64,000 nt of DNA. Origin: an uncultured Lachnospiraceae bacterium. GTDB lineage: Bacteria > Bacillota > Clostridia > Lachnospirales > Lachnospiraceae. Location of the stretch: contig CAMGZH010000015.1 in assembly GCA_946182825.1 (NCBI GenBank), forward strand, positions 1-64,000. Direction: 5' to 3'. Positions 56,517-64,000 of this stretch are shown here, in pieces (position 1 is the stretch's first letter; each line of letters opens with the position of its first letter). Under the pieces are notes generated by a model. The model ran no database searches, was not told where the DNA came from, and was given only the letters and a program-made list of their open reading frames with translations. The position numbers and the translations under genes are program-made.

Positions 56517-57641
56517 ATGAAGAATGAATTTAACAATAAAGATCCAAAGAACAATATAAATCCTACGGAGAATGGTAACGGAGCCGACGCTGTTGTCCAC
56601 AAGAGACGTCCACGTTACAAGGGAACGCATCCAAGGAAGTTTTCCGAGAAGTATAAGGAATTAAATCCCGAGCTTTATCCGGAAATCATCGAAAAGGTGA
56701 TCTCCAAGGGAAGCACCCCTGCCGGCATGCATATCCCCATCGCTGTGGATGAGATCCTGGAGGTTCTTGCTATCCAAGAGGGTGAGAATGGTCTGGATTG
56801 CACCTTAGGATATGGCGGTCACACCCGTAAGATGCTTGGTAAGTTAAATGGCAAGGGACACCTGACTTCTCTGGATGTGGATTCGGAGAACATCGTCCGA
56901 ACCGAGGGTATGCTTCGCAAGGAAGGTTTCGGTGAGGACATCTTATCCATTCGTCATATCAATTTCCAGAATCTGGATCAGGCTGCGGCAGAGCAGGGTA
57001 AGTTTGATTTTATCCTGGCGGATCTGGGGGTTTCTTCCATGCAGATCGATGAACCGGAGCGTGGTTTTTCCTGGAAGCAGGAAGGTCCCTTAGATCTTCG
57101 TTTGGACCAGAAGTCCGGCGAACCGGCCTCCGAACGTTTAAAGGAACTGGAATGGGACGAACTGGCCGGTATGCTGATGGAAAATGCTGACGAGCCCTAC
57201 GCGGAAGCAATTGCCCGTAAAGTAACCCGGGCGATCTATCACAAGCAGCCGGTGGAGACGACCTCACAGCTGGCCGCTCTGGTACGTGAGGCTGTTACCG
57301 AAGCTACACGTAAGGACAACCTGAAGAAGGGCGAACTGGAAGACCTTCTGAAGAAATCCTGCACCCGAACCTTTCAGGCTCTTCGTATCGACATTAACCA
57401 GGAGTATGAAGTCCTCTACAATATGCTTGAGAAGCTTCCGGAAGTCTTAAATGAAGGCGGCCGGGTTGCCATCTTGACCTTCCACTCCGGCGAAGACCGC
57501 ATCGTGAAGAAGGAATTCAAGCGTTTCTATAAGGAGGGCTTATTCACGGAGATCGCAAAGGATGCCATCCGTCCTTCCAGGGAAGAATGTTTCCGTAACC
57601 CACGGGCCCGTTCCGCCAAGCTTCGCTGGGCGATCAAATAA
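56517..57641 (+). CDS. rsmH: 16S rRNA m4C1402 N4-methyltransferase (RsmH/MraW family)
   Basis: About 374 residues. SAM-dependent methylation of cytosine 1402 of 16S rRNA. Motifs: IPIAVDEILEVLAI, SAM loop LDCTLGYGGHTRKML, DFILADLGVSSMQIDEPERGFSW, RTFQALRIDINQEYEVL, ILTFHSGEDRIVKKEFK and the C-terminal NPRARSAKLRWAIK. It has an extra hydrophilic N-terminal stretch of about 70 residues. Starts ATG 56517 or 56508 are both possible, with no clear ribosome site; TACAAT lies just upstream. Gene lies outside the division cluster (mraZ-ftsL-mraY), where rsmH normally sits, so it may be a second copy. Confidence 0.88.
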   Translation: MKNEFNNKDPKNNINPTENGNGADAVVHKRRPRYKGTHPRKFSEKYKELNPELYPEIIEKVISKGSTPAGMHIPIAVDEILEVLAIQEGENGLDCTLGYGGHTRKMLGKLNGKGHLTSLDVDSENIVRTEGMLRKEGFGEDILSIRHINFQNLDQAAAEQGKFDFILADLGVSSMQIDEPERGFSWKQEGPLDLRLDQKSGEPASERLKELEWDELAGMLMENADEPYAEAIARKVTRAIYHKQPVETTSQLAALVREAVTEATRKDNLKKGELEDLLKKSCTRTFQALRIDINQEYEVLYNMLEKLPEVLNEGGRVAILTFHSGEDRIVKKEFKRFYKEGLFTEIAKDAIRPSREECFRNPRARSAKLRWAIK

Positions 57642-57652
57642 AATTGAATCAC

Positions 57653-58750
57653 ATGGAACTTCGTACTTTTTTTAAACAACTACTGCAAAAAGACATCATC
57701 TGCTGGGGCAATGGCAAACATTTCCGAAACATTACCTACCCGTTTCTCTGTGAAAGCGGGTGGATCCGCAAATTAAAAGGCTTTGTTGACATTGCCGGAA
57801 GCAGGGAAATGGAACTGTCCGGGAACATATATCCCAAGATCTCCAAGACAGATATTGCATCTATGGATGCCGGGAAGACGGTTTTGCTGATCACTGCCAC
57901 CGGATATCAGGAGATCCTCACACAGATTCGGAGGAATCCGGATCTAAAGGAGATGGATGCCATACCTTCCATTTATCTGGAAGCATTATACGAGGATCTG
58001 CAGATGCTGTCAGCCCCGAAACAGCCCATCGGATTTCGTAAGAACTCACTTCCGGTGATACCCAAAGTCATCCATACCTTCTGGTTTGCAGACAATCCCA
58101 TGCCGCAAAAGTACCGGGATTGCCTTCGATCCTGGGAAAAATATGCACCGGATATGGAGATCAGGATCTGGAATATGCATACCTATCAACCACAGAACTG
58201 TCTGTTTTATCAGCAGGCACTAGAGCAGAAGCAGTGGGCCTTTGCCTCTGACTATGCCAGAGCCGATGTGCTCCGAAGATATGGTGGCGTGTATATGGAT
58301 CTGGATGTGGAAATGCTTCGTCCCATAGAGGATCTTTTGTACAACGATGCTTACATGAGTTTTGAATCGTTAGACCGGATCGAATGTGGTTCCGGAATGG
58401 GGGCGAAGAAGGGAAATGCGATCTTGGAAGAGATCTGTAGAAGTTATGAAGAACGCCCTTTTATCAAGGCGGATGGGACACCGGATCTTTCCACCTGTCC
58501 GGTGCGATTTACAAAGGTCATTGAACAGCATGGTCTGGTTAAAAACGGAGGTTTCCAGTTTGTGGAGGATATCACCGTTTATCCATTTGAAGTGCTCACC
58601 GGCAAAAGCTTTGATACCGGAATCGAATATCGCACCGACCAAAGCTACACCCTGCATCATCATAACGGAAGCTGGGTTCCGTCTTCTGCCAAAGATGCCA
58701 TGGACACCCGTTACAAAGAGATCCGCGAATTTCTGACGGACAGAATTTGA
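57653..58750 (+). CDS. GT32-like glycosyltransferase (DXD sugar-binding region)
   Basis: 365-residue glycosyltransferase of the Gly_transf_sug/OCH1-like family. Seen: IPKVIHTFWFADNPMPQKYRDCLRSW, the usual entry motif, WAFASDYARADVLRRYGGVYMDLDVEML with the metal/nucleotide-sugar DxD in DLDVE, and a C-terminal HHHNGSWVPS. It has an extra N-terminal region of about 135 residues (WGNGKHFRNI) without known motif. Probably adds a hexose to a surface polymer; donor and acceptor unknown. Begins 11 nt after the methyltransferase stop. TTG 57644 is an alternative start; neither has a good ribosome site. Confidence 0.83.
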   Translation: MELRTFFKQLLQKDIICWGNGKHFRNITYPFLCESGWIRKLKGFVDIAGSREMELSGNIYPKISKTDIASMDAGKTVLLITATGYQEILTQIRRNPDLKEMDAIPSIYLEALYEDLQMLSAPKQPIGFRKNSLPVIPKVIHTFWFADNPMPQKYRDCLRSWEKYAPDMEIRIWNMHTYQPQNCLFYQQALEQKQWAFASDYARADVLRRYGGVYMDLDVEMLRPIEDLLYNDAYMSFESLDRIECGSGMGAKKGNAILEEICRSYEERPFIKADGTPDLSTCPVRFTKVIEQHGLVKNGGFQFVEDITVYPFEVLTGKSFDTGIEYRTDQSYTLHHHNGSWVPSSAKDAMDTRYKEIREFLTDRI

Positions 58751-58794
58751 GAAATAACCTGTAAAGCCCGCAAAAAGCGGTTGTATATTCATTG

Positions 58795-60199
<1,405 letters not shown>

Positions 60200-60227
60200 T
60201 CAGTTCTCGCCCTATGAGATTATAGTG

Positions 60228-60256
60228 TTGACAAAATAATTAAAATGTCATAACAT
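60228..60256 (+). promoter_or_regulatory. Promoter-like element downstream of eno
   Basis: TTGACA (60228-60233) and TAACAT (60251-60256) are exactly 17 bp apart. The expected transcript would begin at the hairpin described next and read through the small reading frame at 60381. Confidence 0.5.
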
Positions 60257-60262
60257 TTCTAC

Positions 60263-60310
60263 AAGAATGATAATTGGATTATCAATAATCTAATTATCAT
60301 TCTTTTTCTT
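60263..60310. terminator. Intrinsic terminator after eno
   Basis: AAGAATGATAATTGGATTAT pairs with ATAATCTAATTATCATTCTT across a two-base turn, with a T-rich tail (TTTTTCTTTT). A very long stem; the A run on the 5' side may allow use by the convergent gene too. Confidence 0.88.
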
Positions 60311-60380
60311 TTACCGGCCGGTTAGAGGCGGCTAACTAAAGTTTTATATCAACAAACCATAAGAAAAGGGAGGAGAACAA

Positions 60381-60416
60381 TTGAAATTTAAATGCCCAGC
60401 TTTCTGCGATCTGTAA
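60381..60416 (+). CDS. Possible 11-codon reading frame with strong ribosome site
   Basis: A TTG codon lies 7 nt after GGGAGG and opens an 11-codon frame (MKFKCPAFCDL) that stops at 60414-60416, just before the convergent gene's stop. The ribosome site is among the best in the window, which argues that something was or is translated here. It may be a leader or tiny peptide, or the remaining start of a lost gene. No homologue is recognised. The rest of 60311-60380 holds a GGTTAG-aggcgg-CTAAC-like dyad only. Confidence 0.3.
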   Translation: MKFKCPAFCDL

Positions 60417-60420
60417 CTGT

Positions 60421-60945
60421 TTAACTGGTCTGACGCAATCGGGCTGAAAACTTCGAAGACCTCCACATCTTAAAGAGGGCATACGCATTGGTAAGGACCG
60501 ACAGAGTATCAAAAAACGCTCCGGTATATGATCCCAGGAGGAAATGATACAGGATCCAGGGAACCGATGTCACCGTCACAAGCAGCTTAAACAGCACCTG
60601 ATCTTTCACATCCATGCACAGGATGTAGACGGTACACACTGCAGCCGGGATCAAGCCCAAAAGTCCCTGTTTATTTAAAAGAATCGTAGCGCCGATGGAA
60701 GCGGTAATAAAAAACGCTTTCCATCCGGCGCTTAATTTTTCTTTGTAACACAGATAATTACGACAGCAGGAGAGTAGGTTATTCACCGCCCCGGTGATCC
60801 CGCCCAGTAACACCATACTAACTGCCTGCATTAGAAGCTGGAGGATCTGGATCACCAGAATTCTGGTCTTCTGCCGGATCACACCGGAGCCTACCTGAAT
60901 AAAGGCCGCAGCAAGGTCGATGATGTTTGCAATCAGTTGTATCAT
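60421..60945 (-). CDS. YgjV-family membrane protein
   Basis: 174-residue membrane protein resembling the YgjV (Imp-YgjV) family: about six short helices, including QILQLLMQAVSMVLLGGITGAVNNLLSCCRNYLCYKEKL (the conserved core) and SVPWILYHFLLGSYTGAFFDTLSVLTNAYAL near the C terminus. Function of the family is unknown. It is the first of a minus-strand run that extends to the right end of the window. Confidence 0.8.
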   Translation of the reverse strand: MIQLIANIIDLAAAFIQVGSGVIRQKTRILVIQILQLLMQAVSMVLLGGITGAVNNLLSCCRNYLCYKEKLSAGWKAFFITASIGATILLNKQGLLGLIPAAVCTVYILCMDVKDQVLFKLLVTVTSVPWILYHFLLGSYTGAFFDTLSVLTNAYALFKMWRSSKFSARLRQTS

Positions 60946-61028
60946 ATGGTTGTCTTCCTTTTCATCTTCATCTGTTTATTTGAACAATAAAGGGGTATTA
61001 TAACGTATTCCGGTGAAAAGTAAAAGTT

Positions 61029-62084
61029 TTAAAACAGATTCCTTGCATTGCGGATCTCTTCCTCTGTTGCCTCGGCGTAAATGGTGGTGGTGGAAATATC
61101 CTCATGTCCCAGCAGTTTCTGCGTCAGGGAAAGATTGCCCCCTGTCTTTTTCAAAGATTCCATGGCAAAACTGTGCCGCAGGGAATGGGCGCTGAATTCC
61201 CCGGCGTAGGTGATTCCGCTGGCAGCAGCATATTTCTTCACCAGAAGTTCTACGGAACGGACCGAAATCCGCTTGCCTCTGTGGGCTCCCTGGGCCACAA
61301 GAAACAAAGCCTTCTCATCCTCCTCTGGCTGATAAAGGGGGCGGACATCCTCGATATATTCCTTCAATTCATCGGCAACCCTGTCACTGAAGAAAATTTC
61401 CGCCTCCTTATTACCTTTTCGAATCACCTGAAAAGACTTGCTCTTGAAATTAATATCATCCAGATCAAGGGAAACACACTCGGACACCCGGATACCGGTC
61501 ATTCCCAGGATCCGGCAGATCATATAGTCACGAAATGCCGTATGAAAACGTTCTCTGGTATGTAACATCTTCGGCGAAAGCCCCTCCCCGGTCAGAATAT
61601 TCTGATAGAATGTCTCGTTCTCATCCCCCACAAGGTAGTATGGACGACGTACCTTCTCATGATGACGCTCAACAAACTGGAAGGGATTCTTATCAATTTC
61701 TTCCCGCTTATACAAAAAGCTAAAATATGCATTCAAGGCACTGATATAAACCTCCACGGTATTATTCTTATTGGATCTTCCGGGACGATCCACCTGATGG
61801 GCCTTCAAATGCGCCAGAAAAGAATCCACATCATCTAATGTAATGCGGTTCAATTGTTCTCCTGCGACATCGGTCAGGGAAATGTCTTCAAAAGCCTCGT
61901 GATTGGTCTGCATATATAGAAAAAAAGCCCGGATCATCCGCACATAGGTCAATGTGGTCCTGGTGGATTTGGTTCGGGCCGTAGATGTAATGTAACGATC
62001 AACAGAAATCGGAAGATCCGCCAGCATATCCTGAATCTTCCTCTGATTGTTCGCATCCAGTTCATCCTTATATTCGTATGACAT
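61029..62084 (-). CDS. Tyrosine recombinase, XerS-like
   Basis: 351-residue site-specific recombinase. N-terminal core-binding domain about 1-150 (TTLTYVRMIRAFFLYMQTN), catalytic domain about 165-351 with Arg in TGIRVSECVSLDLDDIN, Lys in QVIRKGNKEAEI, His-x-x-Arg in SAHSLRHSFA, His in LLGHEDISTTTIYAEA, and the nucleophile Tyr at the IY. Length and several segments (LDLDDIN..., EKALFLV..., SVELLVKKYA) recall streptococcal XerS, which acts alone in chromosome dimer resolution. ATG 62084 follows AAAGGAGG; a further upstream ATG (62147) is unsupported. A dif-like site lies 85 bp upstream. No phage genes surround it. Confidence 0.88.
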   Translation of the reverse strand: MSYEYKDELDANNQRKIQDMLADLPISVDRYITSTARTKSTRTTLTYVRMIRAFFLYMQTNHEAFEDISLTDVAGEQLNRITLDDVDSFLAHLKAHQVDRPGRSNKNNTVEVYISALNAYFSFLYKREEIDKNPFQFVERHHEKVRRPYYLVGDENETFYQNILTGEGLSPKMLHTRERFHTAFRDYMICRILGMTGIRVSECVSLDLDDINFKSKSFQVIRKGNKEAEIFFSDRVADELKEYIEDVRPLYQPEEDEKALFLVAQGAHRGKRISVRSVELLVKKYAAASGITYAGEFSAHSLRHSFAMESLKKTGGNLSLTQKLLGHEDISTTTIYAEATEEEIRNARNLF

Positions 62085-62168
62085 ACAGAAAATCCTCCTT
62101 TGATCAACCGCTAAGATTAAATGATGTATCACAACAAATTCTACCAATATTATACAAAAACCATATCA

Positions 62169-62196
62169 TATTCGCAATAGAGATATTATGCGAATA
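62169..62196. other. dif-like recombination site beside the recombinase gene
   Basis: Two 11-bp arms, TATTCGCAATA (62169-62179) and TTATGCGAATA (62186-62196), are inverted repeats matching at 9 of 11 positions and separated by the 6-bp spacer GAGATA. That is the standard layout of a Xer dif core site. The right half, ATATTATG, also recalls the Bacillus dif consensus. Position between the recombinase and the next gene mirrors the difSL-xerS arrangement of streptococci. The remaining part of 62085-62247 shows nothing else firm. Confidence 0.6.
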
Positions 62197-62247
62197 GTTA
62201 CTAGTCTTCTTGTACTTCATGGATTAAGGTAAAAGGCTACCATTGTT

Positions 62248-62811
62248 TCAGGCCGGATGATCAAAGGAAGGAAGTTCATCGATCACTTCCTGTAGCGGCG
62301 ACCAATCCATCGGGTCAAAGGAATCCTCTGAGTCATCCTCATCCTTGTCTTCCTCTTTGGTGGCAGGATGAGGTTTTTTATTCTTTTGTTTTGCAAGTTC
62401 TGCTTCCGTATCCGGCAATTCTTTGTAGGCCGGAGAACTCTTAAATTCTCTGGCAACCTCGGTTAACGCTGCAATGATATATTCCCGGGCCGGATCATCC
62501 TTCGAAACTGCCCCCAGAGCTGTCGCAATGATGCGATTCACCTGCGTCTTTGTTTTTGCCTGCTTGAGCTGTGTCTTAAGTGCTTGCGCCATTTGGCGAA
62601 TCCGAAGGTATTGCATATACATCTGTGGATCCGTCTGCTGTAAAAACCGTTCCTCTTCCGGAGTCAATCGCTTTCCGGACTTGAGCTTGGCTTCGATCCT
62701 TGCTCGCATACGTGCTTTTTCACTTTCTGACATTGCATCCGCCTGCTGGTTCAACCGTGCCATCATCGTTTCCAAAAACTGCTGCTCACTTTTTAAAATA
62801 AAATGATCCAT
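62248..62811 (-). CDS. Unrecognised charged alpha-helical protein
   Basis: 187 residues, no signal peptide or membrane segment. N-terminal two thirds are strongly helical and basic (SESEKARMRARIEAKLKSGK, LRIRQMAQALKTQLKQAKTK); the last 50 residues are acidic and disordered (KEEDKDEDDSEDSFDPMD). No known domain is recognised. ATG 62811 has AGGGGG 9 nt upstream; an ATG at 62820 touches the ribosome site. It lies directly next to the dif-like site and the recombinase gene on the same strand, so an accessory or DNA-binding role can only be guessed. Confidence 0.72.
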   Translation of the reverse strand: MDHFILKSEQQFLETMMARLNQQADAMSESEKARMRARIEAKLKSGKRLTPEEERFLQQTDPQMYMQYLRIRQMAQALKTQLKQAKTKTQVNRIIATALGAVSKDDPAREYIIAALTEVAREFKSSPAYKELPDTEAELAKQKNKKPHPATKEEDKDEDDSEDSFDPMDWSPLQEVIDELPSFDHPA

Positions 62812-62865
62812 AGACAACATCCCCCTAGTTGTAATTTATATCACAACTATATTATCGACTGTCTA

Positions 62866-64000
62866 TCAGATAAAAATAACCCGGTTCCTTCCTCCTTCTT
62901 TTGCCATGTATAAAGCGCGATCCGCTCTTTTAACAAGGGAATCCATGGTATCCCCGTCGATTCGTTCCGTAACACCGAAACTCATCGTCACATGCTGTAC
63001 CTTAATGAAACAGTTCTCATCAATGACCCGCCGCAATTCCTCTGCAAATTTCCGGGCTTCCACAACATTGACATTCGGAAGGGTACACAAAAACTCCTCT
63101 CCGCCCCACCGACCGAAAACATACTCCGGCTTAAGATTTTCTTTGATCAGTTCTACCGTTCCTTTTAAAACAAGATCTCCAACGTCATGCCCAAAGGTAT
63201 CGTTTACATTTTTAAAATGATCGATATCCATAAAAATCAAAGAAACTGGCGAATGGTCCGTTTCACCAAAGGCAACGATCTCTTTTATTTTATGCTCCAG
63301 CTCCCAGCGATTATAAATACGGGTCAGCTGATCGGTATAAGCAATTTTACCAAGTTTTCTGTTCAGATCATCCAGTTCCTTTGACGTCGTCTCAAGGAAA
63401 TGGAGAATCCGGTCCACAAAAGGAATGACATCCCGGCCATCTTCTTCAACACTCGTCTCCTCATCCACACAATTATTGATGGAACGCATAACACTTGTGG
63501 CAGATGGGTCCTCCGTCAGACCAACAGCAACAAGAGCACTGTTTAATGTTCCTCCGTTGCCAGTATTTGTATAAAAAAGCTCTGCATACCCTAGTCCCAC
63601 CGATAATTCCGGAGAAAACTCCCGGAAGCGTTTTCTCTCCTGTTCCGCCTGCTCTTTTAAAAAACGGATACGATTGCCGCATTCAAACAAAAGAACCGCC
63701 TCCGGACGGAACTTTTCCATATCCCCGGCCGACTGATCAATAATCTGCAAAAGCTGATCCGAATTACCGTAGGATAATCGAAACTTCGCACCTTTTACAA
63801 CATTAGAAGTAAAATGGATCGAACCATCCTCACCATGCGCTGATGGAACCCTGGCAATCACACAGTCATTCCGATGAAAAACCAGCGGGAATTCACAGAC
63901 ATTATGAACAAAATACTGATTCGGCTTTACATTCAGATATTTGGAATACACTTCCACAGCCGGCTTATGATCAATCTCGGTGATCACGGTATCCCCTTCG
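62866..64000 (-). CDS. FIST-GGDEF diguanylate cyclase, 5' end cut by the window
   Basis: Partial gene; the frame stays open to the right edge (GDTVITEIDHKPAVEVYSKYL), so the GTG at 63987 is not the true start. The visible part has the C-terminal half of a FIST sensor domain (about 150 residues), a linker coiled coil, and a GGDEF domain with active site GRWGGEEF and DQLTRIYNRWELEHK. The RxxD feedback site is absent (KPEY). FIST domains are thought to sense small ligands such as amino acids. The enzyme should make c-di-GMP. It is preceded on its own strand by unseen sequence. Confidence 0.88.
   Translation of the reverse strand, partial: EGDTVITEIDHKPAVEVYSKYLNVKPNQYFVHNVCEFPLVFHRNDCVIARVPSAHGEDGSIHFTSNVVKGAKFRLSYGNSDQLLQIIDQSAGDMEKFRPEAVLLFECGNRIRFLKEQAEQERKRFREFSPELSVGLGYAELFYTNTGNGGTLNSALVAVGLTEDPSATSVMRSINNCVDEETSVEEDGRDVIPFVDRILHFLETTSKELDDLNRKLGKIAYTDQLTRIYNRWELEHKIKEIVAFGETDHSPVSLIFMDIDHFKNVNDTFGHDVGDLVLKGTVELIKENLKPEYVFGRWGGEEFLCTLPNVNVVEARKFAEELRRVIDENCFIKVQHVTMSFGVTERIDGDTMDSLVKRADRALYMAKEGGRNRVIFI

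Noticed and set aside
61029..62084. Phage or genomic-island integrase
   Set aside because: No phage, plasmid or tRNA attachment features are nearby; protein layout and the adjacent dif-like site favour a Xer role.

Overview
The window looks like a chromosomal piece of a Gram-positive anaerobe of the class Clostridia, most likely family Lachnospiraceae (inference). The grounds are moderate GC, strong AGGAGG-type ribosome sites with occasional TTG/GTG starts, intrinsic terminators with long U tracts, GH3 and GH13 glycan enzymes, many c-di-GMP and two-component proteins, and an oxygen-sensitive nitrogenase-like/Hyp gene set. No rRNA, tRNA, CRISPR array, transposase or prophage was seen.

Layout, left to right. 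0-2.4 kb: a polar amino-acid ABC importer (binding lipoprotein, permease, ATPase). 2.4-5.9 kb: an ABC ATPase coupled to an exporter permease that carries a CPBP intramembrane protease domain. 6-10.5 kb: an S1-domain protein, a chemotaxis receptor, and a LytTR regulator with a GHKL kinase (AgrA/AgrC type). 10.6-18 kb: a membrane-anchored GH3 with permuted domain order, a normal GH3, a GtrA-like protein and lysA. 18-20.6 kb, minus strand: a metal group holding a deleted P-type ATPase pseudogene, a ZIP transporter and a small membrane protein, divergent from a MocR regulator across a symmetrical operator/promoter. 22-25.7 kb: a TAXI-TRAP importer and a cytidylate-kinase-like protein. 25.8-31.4 kb: a phosphorelay (EAL protein with receiver, hybrid kinase, Hpt). 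31.4-36.3 kb: a YicG-like channel and a large secreted GH13 enzyme. 36.3-45.4 kb: a cysteine-rich flavoprotein, a two-component system next to an FtsX-type ABC exporter, a hybrid kinase and a diguanylate cyclase.

The outstanding region is 45.4-56.5 kb, a ten-gene, tightly packed, partly translationally coupled operon: a NifH-like reductase, a first NifD/NifK-like pair, hypF-hypC-hypD-hypE, a TM1266-type regulator, and a second NifD/NifK-like pair. It is not a nitrogen-fixation cluster: there are no nifB/E/N, the usual FeMo-co cysteine ligand is not apparent, and the P-cluster cysteines are largely replaced. The Hyp proteins make the Fe(CN)2CO unit of [NiFe]-hydrogenase, yet hypA, hypB and hydrogenase structural genes are absent here. 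The inference offered is an undescribed nitrogenase-superfamily reductase that may use a Hyp-made Fe-CN/CO group. Its leader holds a promoter with an overlapping palindrome and an internal intrinsic terminator, which suggests attenuation.

56.5-64 kb: an rsmH-type methyltransferase, a GT32-like glycosyltransferase, eno, then (minus strand) a YgjV-like membrane protein, a XerS-like tyrosine recombinase, an unrecognised charged protein and an edge-truncated FIST-GGDEF protein. A dif-like site (11-bp arms, 6-bp spacer) lies just upstream of the recombinase, and gene orientation switches from all-plus (32-60 kb) to all-minus nearby. Together these suggest the right end lies at the replication terminus. 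Starts were chosen by Shine-Dalgarno spacing; all family assignments were made by eye without a database search.
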